A DNA stretch of 64,000 bases from an uncultured Eubacteriales bacterium (GTDB lineage: Bacteria > Bacillota_I > Bacilli_A > RF39 > UBA660), in assembly GCA_905211265.1 (NCBI GenBank), contig CAJMAC010000003.1, positions 52,662-116,661 of the forward strand. Direction: 5' to 3'. The stretch's first letter is position 1. Each line of letters opens with the position of its first letter. Made by a program: the position numbers and the translations under genes. The notes beneath the pieces were generated by a model. That model did no database searches. It was given only the letters and a program-made list of their open reading frames with translations, and was not told the DNA's origin. Below, in pieces: positions 18,242 through 26,139 of this stretch.

Positions 18242-19564
18242 ATGAAAAAAGATAAAATAAAAAAATTTATTAAGGAAAATTGGTGCATTCTTGTAGTTTT
18301 ACTATTATCAATAATTTTACATATATTTGCTACGATTGATTTAGGAATTAACTATACTATAAATAGTGATGATGCTAGTTATATTGAAAGTGGTATTACT
18401 TTTATTAAAACTGGTAAAATTACAATGCATGGTGTAATATCTGCACAAATTATGCCTGGTATGACATTTTTGATTGGATTTATTTCACTTATTTTTGGTA
18501 CTGGTACTGTCTTTATGTATGCATTAAAAATACTTTGGGCATTAATGGGAATAGGTACTATATACGTTGTTTATAAAACAATTAGGTTATACTCAAATAA
18601 ATATATATCTACTATTCCATGTATATTCTTTTTGGCAATAGATTATATATGGATGGATAATATGATTTTAACTGAAACGCCATATATATTTCTTTTTTCA
18701 TTACTAGTTTATCATACTCTTAAATTAGCATTAAATCCTAATAAAAAAGATTATATTTTAATAGTTTTATATTATATTATGGCAGTATTTATTAGACCTA
18801 ATATTGGGTTATATCCTGTATTTTTATTCATTTATTTATTACTTAAAAAGTATGATTTTAAATTATTAATGAAACAATGTGTAATTGCAGGTATGATACT
18901 AATTATTACATTAATACCATGGACATATAGAAATTATAAAGTATTTGGAAAATTTATTCCTCTTACTTATGGAACAGGCAATCCTCTTTTACTTGGTACA
19001 TATCAAGGAGTGGGATATCCTTTAGATGAAGAGTTAGATTATGTAAAAAATGTTGATGAAAAGATGGATGATGAAATGAAACATTATTTAGATAATCCTG
19101 ATGAAAAAGATTATATGACAAGATTTTATTTATTAGAGTATGATGGTATGAAAGCAAAATATCGTATGAATGAATGGTGGAAAAAAGATAAAAAATCTAT
19201 GTTAAAGTCATATTTGTTTTATAAACCAATAGAAAATTTTTATAACTATTTTTATTGGGATACGGTACTTAATGTTAGTTCTAAATTTATTGTTTTAACT
19301 AGAAAAATTGATATTGTTATGTTTTTAATAAGTTCAATAATTATACTAATTGATAAAAAGAAATTTAAAGAATGGTTATTTATAATTTTAGTTTATGGTA
19401 GTCAAATTGTTTTATATTCATATACTTTTGCTTTTAGTAGATATGCTATTTCAATGTTTTATTTAAGATATATTATTATAGGTATAGGTTTAGGTATTTT
19501 ATTTAAAAAGATAAAATTATGGAGGAGTAAGAATGAAAGTATTAGTAATTGTACCAGCATATAA
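18242..19564 (+). CDS. GT-C membrane glycosyltransferase (GT39/ArnT-like)
   Basis: Polytopic protein with about ten membrane helices. It has the GT-C hallmark of an acidic pair in the first extracellular loop (NYTINSDDASYIESGITF) and a hydrophobic MPGMTFLIGFISLIFG second helix. GT39 enzymes use polyprenyl-phosphate sugars as donors outside the membrane. The next gene is a dolichol-phosphate-mannose-synthase-like GT2, overlapping by 32 bp, and a DUF2304 and a small flippase follow. The four genes therefore look like one three-component glycosylation module. The acceptor is probably the polymer made by this locus (inference). Confidence 0.75.
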   Translation: MKKDKIKKFIKENWCILVVLLLSIILHIFATIDLGINYTINSDDASYIESGITFIKTGKITMHGVISAQIMPGMTFLIGFISLIFGTGTVFMYALKILWALMGIGTIYVVYKTIRLYSNKYISTIPCIFFLAIDYIWMDNMILTETPYIFLFSLLVYHTLKLALNPNKKDYILIVLYYIMAVFIRPNIGLYPVFLFIYLLLKKYDFKLLMKQCVIAGMILIITLIPWTYRNYKVFGKFIPLTYGTGNPLLLGTYQGVGYPLDEELDYVKNVDEKMDDEMKHYLDNPDEKDYMTRFYLLEYDGMKAKYRMNEWWKKDKKSMLKSYLFYKPIENFYNYFYWDTVLNVSSKFIVLTRKIDIVMFLISSIIILIDKKKFKEWLFIILVYGSQIVLYSYTFAFSRYAISMFYLRYIIIGIGLGILFKKIKLWRSKNESISNCTSI

Positions 19565-20249
19565 TGAGGAATCAAATATAGTTAATACTGTTAATAAAAT
19601 TATTAAATATAGTAAAAAGTCAAATAATGAAATTGATTATATTGTTATAAATGATGGTAGTAGTGATAATACAAAAGAAATATGTAGAAAAAATAAATAT
19701 AATACTATTAATTTAATACAAAATTTAGGTATTGGCGGAGCAGTACAAACTGGGTATAAATATGCATTAAATAATAATTGTGATGTTGCTATTCAGTTTG
19801 ATGGTGATGGTCAACACGATGAAAATTATATAGATGATTTAGTTGATGAAATAAAAGAAGGATATGATTTTGTTATTGGTTCTAGATTTATATCTGATTT
19901 AAGTAAATTTAAATCAAGTAGTACTAGAAGAGTAGGAATAAAAATAATTTCTTTCTTGATAAAACTTTGTACAGGTAAAAAGATATATGATCCTACGAGT
20001 GGATTTAGAGCTGCTAATAAAGATGTAATTAAAATATTTGCTAATCATTATCCAGTTGAATACCCTGAACCTGAATCTACTACAGAACTTATAAAAAGAG
20101 GATATAAAGTAACAGAAATTCCAGTAGAAATGCATGAAAGAGAGTTTGGAACATCATCAATTAAGCCATTAAAAAGTATTTATTATATGTTTAGTGTAAG
20201 TTTATCTATAATAATATCTAGTATTACTAAAAAGGATGTGAAAAGATGA
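19533..20249 (+). CDS. polyprenyl-phosphate glycosyltransferase (DPM1/CsbB-like GT2)
   Basis: GT2 enzyme of the dolichyl-phosphate mannose synthase type, forming an undecaprenyl-phosphate sugar on the cytosolic face. Seen: VLVIVPAYNEESNIVNTVN, YIVINDGSSDNTKEI, NLGIGGAVQTGYKYA, the metal-binding FDGDGQHD, IGSRFI and DPTSGFRA. The C-terminal 30 residues are hydrophobic and could anchor it. It starts 32 bp before the end of the GT39 gene (SD TGGAGGAG) and overlaps the following DUF2304 start by 4 bp (ATGA). Overlaps on both sides argue strongly for one functional unit. Confidence 0.9.
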   Translation: MKVLVIVPAYNEESNIVNTVNKIIKYSKKSNNEIDYIVINDGSSDNTKEICRKNKYNTINLIQNLGIGGAVQTGYKYALNNNCDVAIQFDGDGQHDENYIDDLVDEIKEGYDFVIGSRFISDLSKFKSSSTRRVGIKIISFLIKLCTGKKIYDPTSGFRAANKDVIKIFANHYPVEYPEPESTTELIKRGYKVTEIPVEMHEREFGTSSIKPLKSIYYMFSVSLSIIISSITKKDVKR

Positions 20250-20599
20250 GTACGACATTAAAAATAACTTTAATTATTCTATTATTATTTCAGTTATTTT
20301 TGATAATGAATAGAGTTAAAAGAAAAAAGATGACTATGAAATATGCATCATTTTGGATATTTTTAATAATAACAATGAGTATTGTTGCACTGTTCCCTAC
20401 GATTATATTTAAATTATCTGAATTAATGGGATTTGAAAAAGCTTCAAATATGATGTTTTTAATGGGATTTTTCTTCTTGTTTTATGTTTCATTTATTATT
20501 ACTACAAGTATATCTATACAAAATGAAAAAATTAAATCATTGATTCAAGAAGTATCAATGTTAAAAGAAAGTGTAGAAAATAATGGAAAGAAGGAATAG
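20246..20599 (+). CDS. DUF2304 small membrane protein
   Basis: Protein of 117 residues with three membrane helices (about 4-22, 35-55, 68-90) and a short charged C-terminal coiled segment (NEKIKSLIQEVSMLKESVEN). This is the DUF2304 layout, including the KYASFWIFLI stretch in the second helix. DUF2304 genes regularly sit beside DPM-like GT2 genes, as here, where the start overlaps the GT2 stop (ATGA). Function is not established; a helper or oligomer partner of the polyprenyl-phosphate transferase is plausible. Confidence 0.8.
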   Translation: MSTTLKITLIILLLFQLFLIMNRVKRKKMTMKYASFWIFLIITMSIVALFPTIIFKLSELMGFEKASNMMFLMGFFFLFYVSFIITTSISIQNEKIKSLIQEVSMLKESVENNGKKE

Positions 20600-20600
20600 A

Positions 20601-20954
20601 ATGAAATTAGTAATTATGTTTACTTGTTATGTTTTATTAGCATCTTCAGGGTTGATATTATTTAAATTGGGTAGTGCTAATAGTAATTTAACATTAAATT
20701 TGTTTGGACTCTCTATTAATTATTCAATAAAAATGATATTAGGGTTGGTTTGCTATGGATGTAGTTTTATATTATGGATGTTAATTGTAAGTAAAATGAA
20801 TCTTACTATTGCTATGCCTCTTTCAGTAGCACTTGTAAATACTTTGGTATTAGTAGGATCTTGCGCGTTTTTAAAAGAAAAAATAACATTACTTCAGGGT
20901 ATAGGAATTTTTATAATAATATTTGGAGTAAGTTTAATTAGTATAAAAAAATAA
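20601..20954 (+). CDS. SMR/EamA-like four-helix transporter, putative Und-P-sugar flippase
   Basis: Small protein (117 residues from ATG 20601) with four hydrophobic helices, typical of small-multidrug-resistance/ArnE-like proteins: LLASSGLILFKLGS in helix 1 and MPLSVALVNTLVLVGSCAFLKEKI spanning helices 3 and 4 (the conserved FLKEK turn). The start is set at 20601 because AAGGA ends 5 bp before it and the preceding stop is at 20597-20599; ATG 20583 lies inside the upstream gene. In three-component glycosylation systems a small flippase of this kind turns the Und-P-sugar across the membrane. The drug-exporter alternative is less likely in this setting. Confidence 0.72.
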   Translation: MKLVIMFTCYVLLASSGLILFKLGSANSNLTLNLFGLSINYSIKMILGLVCYGCSFILWMLIVSKMNLTIAMPLSVALVNTLVLVGSCAFLKEKITLLQGIGIFIIIFGVSLISIKK

Positions 20955-20966
20955 GGAGATAGTAAA

Positions 20967-22067
20967 ATGATTAAAGTAATGACAATTTTTGGTACAAGAC
21001 CAGAAGCAATTAAGATGGCTCCATTAGTTAAGGAGTTAGAAAATAGAAAGGAAATTAAAAGTATAGTATGTGTAACTGCACAACATAGAGAGATGTTAGA
21101 TCAAGTATTAAATATATTTAAAATTAAACCTGATTATGATTTAAATATTATGAAACAAGGTCAATCTTTAAGTGAAATAACAAGTAGAGTATTATTAGGA
21201 TTAGAAGAAGTAATAAAGAAAGAAGAACCTAATATTATTTTAGTACATGGAGATACTACCACTACTTTTGCAGGAGCACTTGCAGCATTTTATAATAAAG
21301 TTGATATTGGACATGTTGAAGCGGGACTTAGAACTTATGATAAATATTCACCATTTCCTGAAGAAGCTAATAGAATTATGGTAGATAGAATTACTGATAT
21401 GTATTTTGCTCCAACTGAAGTATCTAAAAATAATTTATTAAAAGAAAATATTGATGAATCAAAAATATATGTTACAGGTAATACTGCGATTGATGCAATG
21501 AAATATACAATTAGCGATAACTATGAAAATTCAATATTTGATTGGGTAGGAGATAGTAAGTTAATTTTACTTACTGCACATCGTAGAGAAAATTTAGGAG
21601 AGCCAATGTATAATATATTTAAAGCAGTAAAAAGATTAGTTAATGATAATAAAAATATTAAAGTAATATATCCAATACATTTAAATCCTTTAGTTAGAAA
21701 AATTGCTAATGAAGTATTTGAAGATAATGAGAGAATTAAATTAATTGAACCTCTTGAAGTAGTAGATTTTCATAATTTTATAAATAAAAGTTATCTTATC
21801 TTAACTGATTCAGGTGGTATACAAGAAGAAGCACCATCACTTGGTAAACCAGTATTGGTACTTCGTGATACTACTGAACGCCCTGAAGGAATTACTGCAG
21901 GTACTTTAAAATTAGTGGGAACAAATGAAGATGATATTTATAATGAAGCAACAATACTTCTTACTAACAAGAGTGAATATGATAAAATGAGTAAAGCCTC
22001 TAATCCATATGGTGATGGTAATACAAGTAAATATATAGTAGATGCAATTATTGAAAGATATAAATAA
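20967..22067 (+). CDS. wecB: UDP-N-acetylglucosamine 2-epimerase, non-hydrolysing
   Basis: GT-B-fold epimerase interconverting UDP-GlcNAc and UDP-ManNAc. Landmarks: TIFGTRPEAIKMAPLVKEL at the start, VCVTAQHREMLDQVLNIF, VHGDTTTTFAGALAAFY, GHVEAGLRTYDKYSPFPEE, TAHRRENLG, LILTDSGGIQEEAPSLGKP and RDTTERPEGITAGT. All family catalytic residues in these motifs look intact and the 366-residue length is standard. It provides the ManNAc donor that a TagA/WecG-type transferase needs, and a tagA-like gene lies 3.4 kb upstream. SD AAGGAG; a terminator overlaps the stop codon. Confidence 0.95.
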   Translation: MIKVMTIFGTRPEAIKMAPLVKELENRKEIKSIVCVTAQHREMLDQVLNIFKIKPDYDLNIMKQGQSLSEITSRVLLGLEEVIKKEEPNIILVHGDTTTTFAGALAAFYNKVDIGHVEAGLRTYDKYSPFPEEANRIMVDRITDMYFAPTEVSKNNLLKENIDESKIYVTGNTAIDAMKYTISDNYENSIFDWVGDSKLILLTAHRRENLGEPMYNIFKAVKRLVNDNKNIKVIYPIHLNPLVRKIANEVFEDNERIKLIEPLEVVDFHNFINKSYLILTDSGGIQEEAPSLGKPVLVLRDTTERPEGITAGTLKLVGTNEDDIYNEATILLTNKSEYDKMSKASNPYGDGNTSKYIVDAIIERYK

Positions 22068-22092
22068 AGTGGTAGTTATTGACCACTTTTTT
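22066..22092 (+). terminator. intrinsic terminator after wecB
   Basis: Eight-base-pair stem AAAGTGGT/ACCACTTT (22066-22073, 22082-22089), then T residues. It is nested at the left edge of a larger inverted repeat. Confidence 0.8.
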
Positions 22093-22121
22093 GAATATTA
22101 GTGTCTAAATTGGTCAATAAC
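22075..22121. repeat. 11-bp perfect inverted repeat
   Basis: GTTATTGACCA at 22075-22085 is matched by its complement TGGTCAATAAC at 22111-22121, 25 bp apart. The left arm overlaps the loop and right arm of the wecB terminator, so two foldings compete. It sits at the border between the live locus and a decayed ATPase gene. Confidence 0.7.
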
Positions 22122-22156
22122 TTAACTTTTTTCACTTAATGTAGTTTATTAAATTT

Positions 22157-23034
22157 GTGATTAAAATGAGTGATATTTATAAAAGGAAATTATATTTAAA
22201 GAAAATTAGAGGATTTTATAATGATACAATGATTAAAGTTATAACAGGTATAAGAAGATATGGTAAATCTTTTTTACTTAAATCTATTACTAAAGAATTA
22301 GAAAGTGTTATAGATAGTAAAGTTAAAGATAATGATTTTAAATATTTTTTTGTTGATGAAGTACAGAATGTAGAAAAATTTGAAGCATTAATAAAGTCAT
22401 ATAAAAAAGAAGAAATTTATTCTATATTTCTAACGGATTAAACTCATATTTATTAAGTGGTGAATTAGTTAGTAAATTAACAAGAAGATATGTAGAAATA
22501 GAAATGTTACCATTAAATTTTTATGAATATATTGATATGAAGAAATTTTTAAAGAAAAATATAGATACAAATATATATCATGAATTTGAAAAATTTATTA
22601 GAAATGGGGATTTCCTGGTAGTTTATATTATGATAATTATAATGATAGATTACTTTATACTAAAAGTGTAATTAAGTAAATATTTGAAGAAGATATTAAG
22701 AATCATAAAAAAATTAAAGATATAGCACGTTTTAAACTATCTAAAAGTTTGTTGTAAATAATTTTGGATTAGTTATATCTGTTGGAAGTATATATGATAA
22801 TTTAAGAAAAAATGAAATGTTAAAGGTAGATTGTAGTACAATTAAAAACTATATTGATTTATTAGAGAAAGCTAAAATAATATATCCTTGTGAATTATTT
22901 GATTTAAAAAGTAAAATGGTACTTGATAGTGAAAAAAATATTATTTGGCAGATTTAATCTTTCTAAAGAATGTTAATGGTATAAATAATATTAATATTGT
23001 AGATTTTATATATAATAATGAAGATTTAAAGTAA
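22157..23034 (+). pseudogene. AAA+ ATPase of the AAA_14/DUF4143 family, heavily decayed
   Basis: Residual ATPase with a P-loop-like stretch (VITGIRRYGKSFLL, where the usual GxxxxGKS is kept) and a Walker B region (YFFVDEVQNVEKF). The frame then shifts near 22435 (NSYLLSGELVSKLTRRYVEIEM), again near 22612 (after FEKFIRNG), meets TAA near 22677, and shifts near 22750 and 22945. The C-terminal DUF4143-like part (VNNFGLVISVGSIYDNLRKNEM, split over frames) ends YNNEDLK at 23034. At least four frameshifts and several stops are needed, and part of the ATPase core is missing. Such proteins are often toxin-like or addiction ATPases of unknown role. No intact copy lies in the window. Confidence 0.85.
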
Positions 23035-23107
23035 TTTATGTTACTTTTTATAATTAATGAATTATAACTATATATTAATTTTATTGGTGTCAAATTATTA
23101 TAAATAA

Positions 23108-23136
23108 TTGAAATAATTAGTAATTTATTATATAAT
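23108..23136 (+). promoter_or_regulatory. promoter of tagO
   Basis: TTGAAA (23108-23113), 17-bp spacer, perfect TATAAT (23131-23136); the start codon is 20 bp downstream. Confidence 0.75.
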
Positions 23137-23155
23137 GTAGTTACGAGGTGTAAAA

Positions 23156-24229
23156 ATGACTATTGAAAAAATATTTTTAATTGTAGGAGTAACGTTTTTG
23201 TTTACTGTATTATTTATTCCTATTGTAGGTAAAATCGCTTGCTTTATTGGGGCAATGGATATACCTAATGCTAGAAAAGTACATACTAAACCAATACCAA
23301 GACTTGGAGGACTTGGAATGTATGCAGGATTTTTATTAGGCTATATGTTATTCGGAGAGCAAACTATTCAAATGAATGCTGTATTAATAGGAAGTATAAT
23401 AATAATAATTACAGGTATATTTGATGATATTAAACCAATACCAGCGAAATGGAAATTTGTATTTCAATTAATTGGTTCAGCAGTAATACCACTTTATGGT
23501 GGAATAGTATTACAAGATATTTCTGCTTTTGGCTTATATATTAATTTTGGAGTACTAGCATATCCAATTACTATAATATTTATAACGGCCGTAATTAATT
23601 GTATTAATTTAATTGATGGACTTGATGGATTATCTTCCGGAATTAGTTCAATATATTTTATAACTATTGGAATTATTTCTATATTATTAAATAATTCAAC
23701 TGGACTTGATGTAATACTTACTTTTATTATGTTAGGTAGTACTTTAGGATATTTATGGCATAACTTTTATCCTGCATCAATATTTATGGGAGACTCTGGA
23801 AGTATGTTTTTAGGATATATTATCGCAGTAATTGCTTTACTTGGATTTAAAAATGTAACATTAACTTCTATATTTATTCCATTATTATTACTTGCTATTC
23901 CTATTATGGATACATTATTTGCAATAATAAGAAGACTAATTAATCATAAACCAATTGATGAACCTGATAAAAACCATTTACATCATCAATTATTAAAATT
24001 AAAATTTTCTCAAAGAAAAACAGTATTAATAATTTATCTAGTAGATATTTTATTTGCCATTGCATCAATTATATATGCACTTGGTAATAAAATTCTTGGA
24101 AGTAATATCTATGGAATAGTTATATATATAATATTACTTATATTAACAATAATCTTAGTAGTTAAAACTAATATAATATGGGATCATGATAAAATAAAAG
24201 AAAGAAGAAAAAATAAAGAGAGTAACTAA
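23156..24229 (+). CDS. tagO: undecaprenyl-phosphate GlcNAc-1-phosphate transferase (TagO/WecA, MraY family)
   Basis: Polytopic enzyme that starts wall teichoic acid or polysaccharide synthesis by moving GlcNAc-1-P from UDP-GlcNAc to undecaprenyl phosphate. Seen: NARKVHTKPIPRLGG in the first cytoplasmic loop, FDDIKPIPAKWKF with the catalytic Asp pair, NLIDGLDGLSSGIS, FMGDSGSMFLGY, and the HIHH-like basic loop KNHLHHQLLKLKFSQRK that separates TagO/WecA from MraY. There are about eleven helices in 357 residues, a normal size. It has its own promoter and is followed by a bidirectional terminator shared with a decayed gpsA. With wecB and tagA it forms the initiation set for the locus. Confidence 0.92.
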   Translation: MTIEKIFLIVGVTFLFTVLFIPIVGKIACFIGAMDIPNARKVHTKPIPRLGGLGMYAGFLLGYMLFGEQTIQMNAVLIGSIIIIITGIFDDIKPIPAKWKFVFQLIGSAVIPLYGGIVLQDISAFGLYINFGVLAYPITIIFITAVINCINLIDGLDGLSSGISSIYFITIGIISILLNNSTGLDVILTFIMLGSTLGYLWHNFYPASIFMGDSGSMFLGYIIAVIALLGFKNVTLTSIFIPLLLLAIPIMDTLFAIIRRLINHKPIDEPDKNHLHHQLLKLKFSQRKTVLIIYLVDILFAIASIIYALGNKILGSNIYGIVIYIILLILTIILVVKTNIIWDHDKIKERRKNKESN

Positions 24230-24236
24230 GTTACTC
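24220..24236. terminator. bidirectional terminator between tagO and the gpsA remnant
   Basis: Perfect 7-bp stem GAGTAAC/GTTACTC with a 3-nt loop. The T run is better on the minus strand (CTCTTTATTTTTT) than on the plus strand. Confidence 0.6.
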
Positions 24237-24669
24237 CTTTATTGTTATATAATCAATTAAATTTGAAGAATCTTTATTATTATAGATAATATCATATATT
24301 ACATTAATTAATGGTATATCTATATTTTTTTCTTTTAATAACATATAAATTGACTTCAAGGTATATAATCCTTCGATTGTAGTGTTTTTTATATAATCTT
24401 CAATTCCTTCTTTATTTGCTTTTCTTCCAATCATTTTACCTAAAGTATAATTTCTACTTTTACTAGAATTACAAGTAAGAAGTAAATCTCCAATACCTGA
24501 ATAAGAAATTATTGTATCTTCATTACCGTTTAATCCTATAATTATTATTTTTAATATAATTTATTTCTTATTCAAATTTACTCCATAATGTTATATCATT
24601 ATTATTATAATTAAACATATTAGCAAGTGCCATAGCATATGCTCCTGTTCCTAAAATAGTTATTTTCAT
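24231..24669 (-). pseudogene. gpsA: glycerol-3-phosphate dehydrogenase GpsA, internally deleted
   Basis: GpsA reduces dihydroxyacetone phosphate to sn-glycerol-3-phosphate. The reverse strand begins at 24669 with a good SD (AGGAG) and the NAD-binding start KITILGTGAYAMALANMF, then stops after about 35 codons. The remainder resumes in another frame with GLNGNEDTIISYSGIGDLLL, TCNSSKSRNYTLGKMIGRK and a normal C-terminus to 24231. About 180-190 central codons, including the catalytic lysine region, are missing. The gene is dead. Its decay beside teichoic-type genes suggests that glycerol-3-phosphate comes from another gene or from uptake. Confidence 0.85.
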
Positions 24670-24761
24670 ATTTGACTCCTAAGATGATAGAATAATTATA
24701 CTAAAAAAATATTTATAAGTAAATAACATTATAAATATAATTCGCCATTATTTGTAAAATA

Positions 24762-24770
24762 TGCTATACT
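24762..24770 (+). promoter_or_regulatory. extended -10 promoter of the radical SAM gene
   Basis: TGCTATACT, 24 bp before the chosen start; no convincing -35. Confidence 0.5.
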
Positions 24771-24794
24771 ATATATACCAAAGGAGTTATGACT

Positions 24795-25979
24795 ATGATA
24801 TCATATATAATTTTTAAAGATAATAAAGTATTACTTAATAAATCAAATAATAAATATATCTTTCCAAAGTATGAAATGGATAATGAAGCAAATTTAATTA
24901 ATATAATAAATAAAGAATTTAATACTAGTGTTAAAGTATTAGATAATATTATAAAAGATAATATAAACATATATATATTAAGTACCAATAATATTGACTT
25001 AAATAACAACTATGAATTAATAGAAATATCAGAATTAATAAATTATAAATTTGATAATAAAGATATTTTTCTAGTAGAACTTTCTCTTACTTATAAATAT
25101 TTAAGTAAATGTATGTTATGCCCTAGAAAATGTAATGTTAATAGATATAAAACTCTAGGATTTTGTAACTCTAACAATTGCTTAAAAATAGCTAATTATT
25201 CACTTCATATGTGGGAAGAACCATGCATATCTGGAAAAAATGGAAGTGGTACAATATTCTTTTCTTATTGTAATTTAAAATGTATTTATTGCCAAAACTA
25301 TGAAATAAGTACACTACATAAAGGTAAAAATATTTCTATTTATGAATTATCTGATATAATGATTAACTTACAAAATAAGGGCGCTAATAATATTAATTTA
25401 GTAACTCCCACACATTATATAATTTTAATTAAATATGCCATTATTCTAGCTAAAAAGAAAGGATTAACTATACCAATAGTATATAATACTTCAGGCTATG
25501 AAGATGTTAATAGTATAAATTTATTAAAAGGTTTAGTTCAAGTATATTTACCTGATTTAAAATATTATGATAATAATTTAAGTATTAAATATTCTAAATG
25601 TAATGATTATTTTAAAATAACAACACTTGCAATTAAAGAAATGTATAAACAAGTAGGTAAAATAAAATTTGATAATAACGGTATAATAAAAAGTGGTCTA
25701 ATAGTAAGACATTTAGTTTTACCAGGACATATCGAAGACTCTAAAAAAATAATAAAATACTTATATGATACTTATAAAGATAATATTTATATAAGTATTA
25801 TGAATCAATATACTCCCCTTAGAAAACTAGAAGTAGATAACTTAAATAGAAAATTAACTGATAAAGAATATGATGAAGTAATAGATTATGCTTATGATAT
25901 TGGAGTAAGAAATGCCTTTATTCAAGAAGGAGAAACTCAAAGTGATAGTTTTATTCCTATATTTAGTGATGAGGTATAA
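24795..25979 (+). CDS. radical SAM protein of the PflX (COG1313) family with a Nudix-like N-terminal extension
   Basis: The C-terminal 300 residues belong to the PflX-type family related to pyruvate formate-lyase activase. A four-Cys cluster (CMLCPRKCNVNRYKTLGFC) precedes the radical SAM site YCNLKCIYCQNYE (CX3CX2C), then LVTPTHYIILI, PDLKYYDNNLS, VRHLVLPGH and IQEGETQSDSFIP. The first 90 residues are extra. They start ISYIIFKDNKVLLNKSNNKY and continue in the pattern of a Nudix beta sheet, but the Nudix box with its REUxEE glutamates is absent. The start is ATG 24795 (AAGGAG at 24781-24786, 8 bp spacing). The substrate of PflX proteins is unknown. Confidence 0.8.
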   Translation: MISYIIFKDNKVLLNKSNNKYIFPKYEMDNEANLINIINKEFNTSVKVLDNIIKDNINIYILSTNNIDLNNNYELIEISELINYKFDNKDIFLVELSLTYKYLSKCMLCPRKCNVNRYKTLGFCNSNNCLKIANYSLHMWEEPCISGKNGSGTIFFSYCNLKCIYCQNYEISTLHKGKNISIYELSDIMINLQNKGANNINLVTPTHYIILIKYAIILAKKKGLTIPIVYNTSGYEDVNSINLLKGLVQVYLPDLKYYDNNLSIKYSKCNDYFKITTLAIKEMYKQVGKIKFDNNGIIKSGLIVRHLVLPGHIEDSKKIIKYLYDTYKDNIYISIMNQYTPLRKLEVDNLNRKLTDKEYDEVIDYAYDIGVRNAFIQEGETQSDSFIPIFSDEV

Positions 25980-26001
25980 CGCAAGAATTATAATATGTCA
26001 A

Positions 26002-26042
26002 AAAGAAGTGACCCCTCCGGTTAACGGTGGTACCACTTCTTT
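26002..26042 (+). terminator. terminator-like hairpin after the radical SAM gene
   Basis: Stem AAAGAAGTG/CACTTCTTT (26002-26010, 26034-26042) enclosing further pairs (ACC/GGT, CCG/CGG). The T tail is poor. The right arm contains GGTGGTACC, similar to the T-box antiterminator bulge, but no specifier region exists upstream. Confidence 0.6.
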
Positions 26043-26078
26043 CTAAATATATTGTACTATAAATTGTCAACCAAAAAT

Positions 26079-26107
26079 TTGACATACATTTGTATTTATG
26101 CTATAAT
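26079..26107 (+). promoter_or_regulatory. consensus sigma-70 promoter of the 1138-residue protein
   Basis: TTGACA (26079-26084), 17-bp spacer and TATAAT (26102-26107): a full consensus match, 33 bp before the start codon. Confidence 0.9.
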
Positions 26108-26139
26108 AAAAATCACTTTGAAAAAGGGGAGGAATAATT

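Noticed and set aside
26002..26042. T-box riboswitch, from GGTGGTACC in the hairpin
   Set aside because: No specifier stem or AG-bowl fits between the previous stop and this hairpin, and a complete promoter follows it. It is a terminator-like hairpin with chance resemblance.
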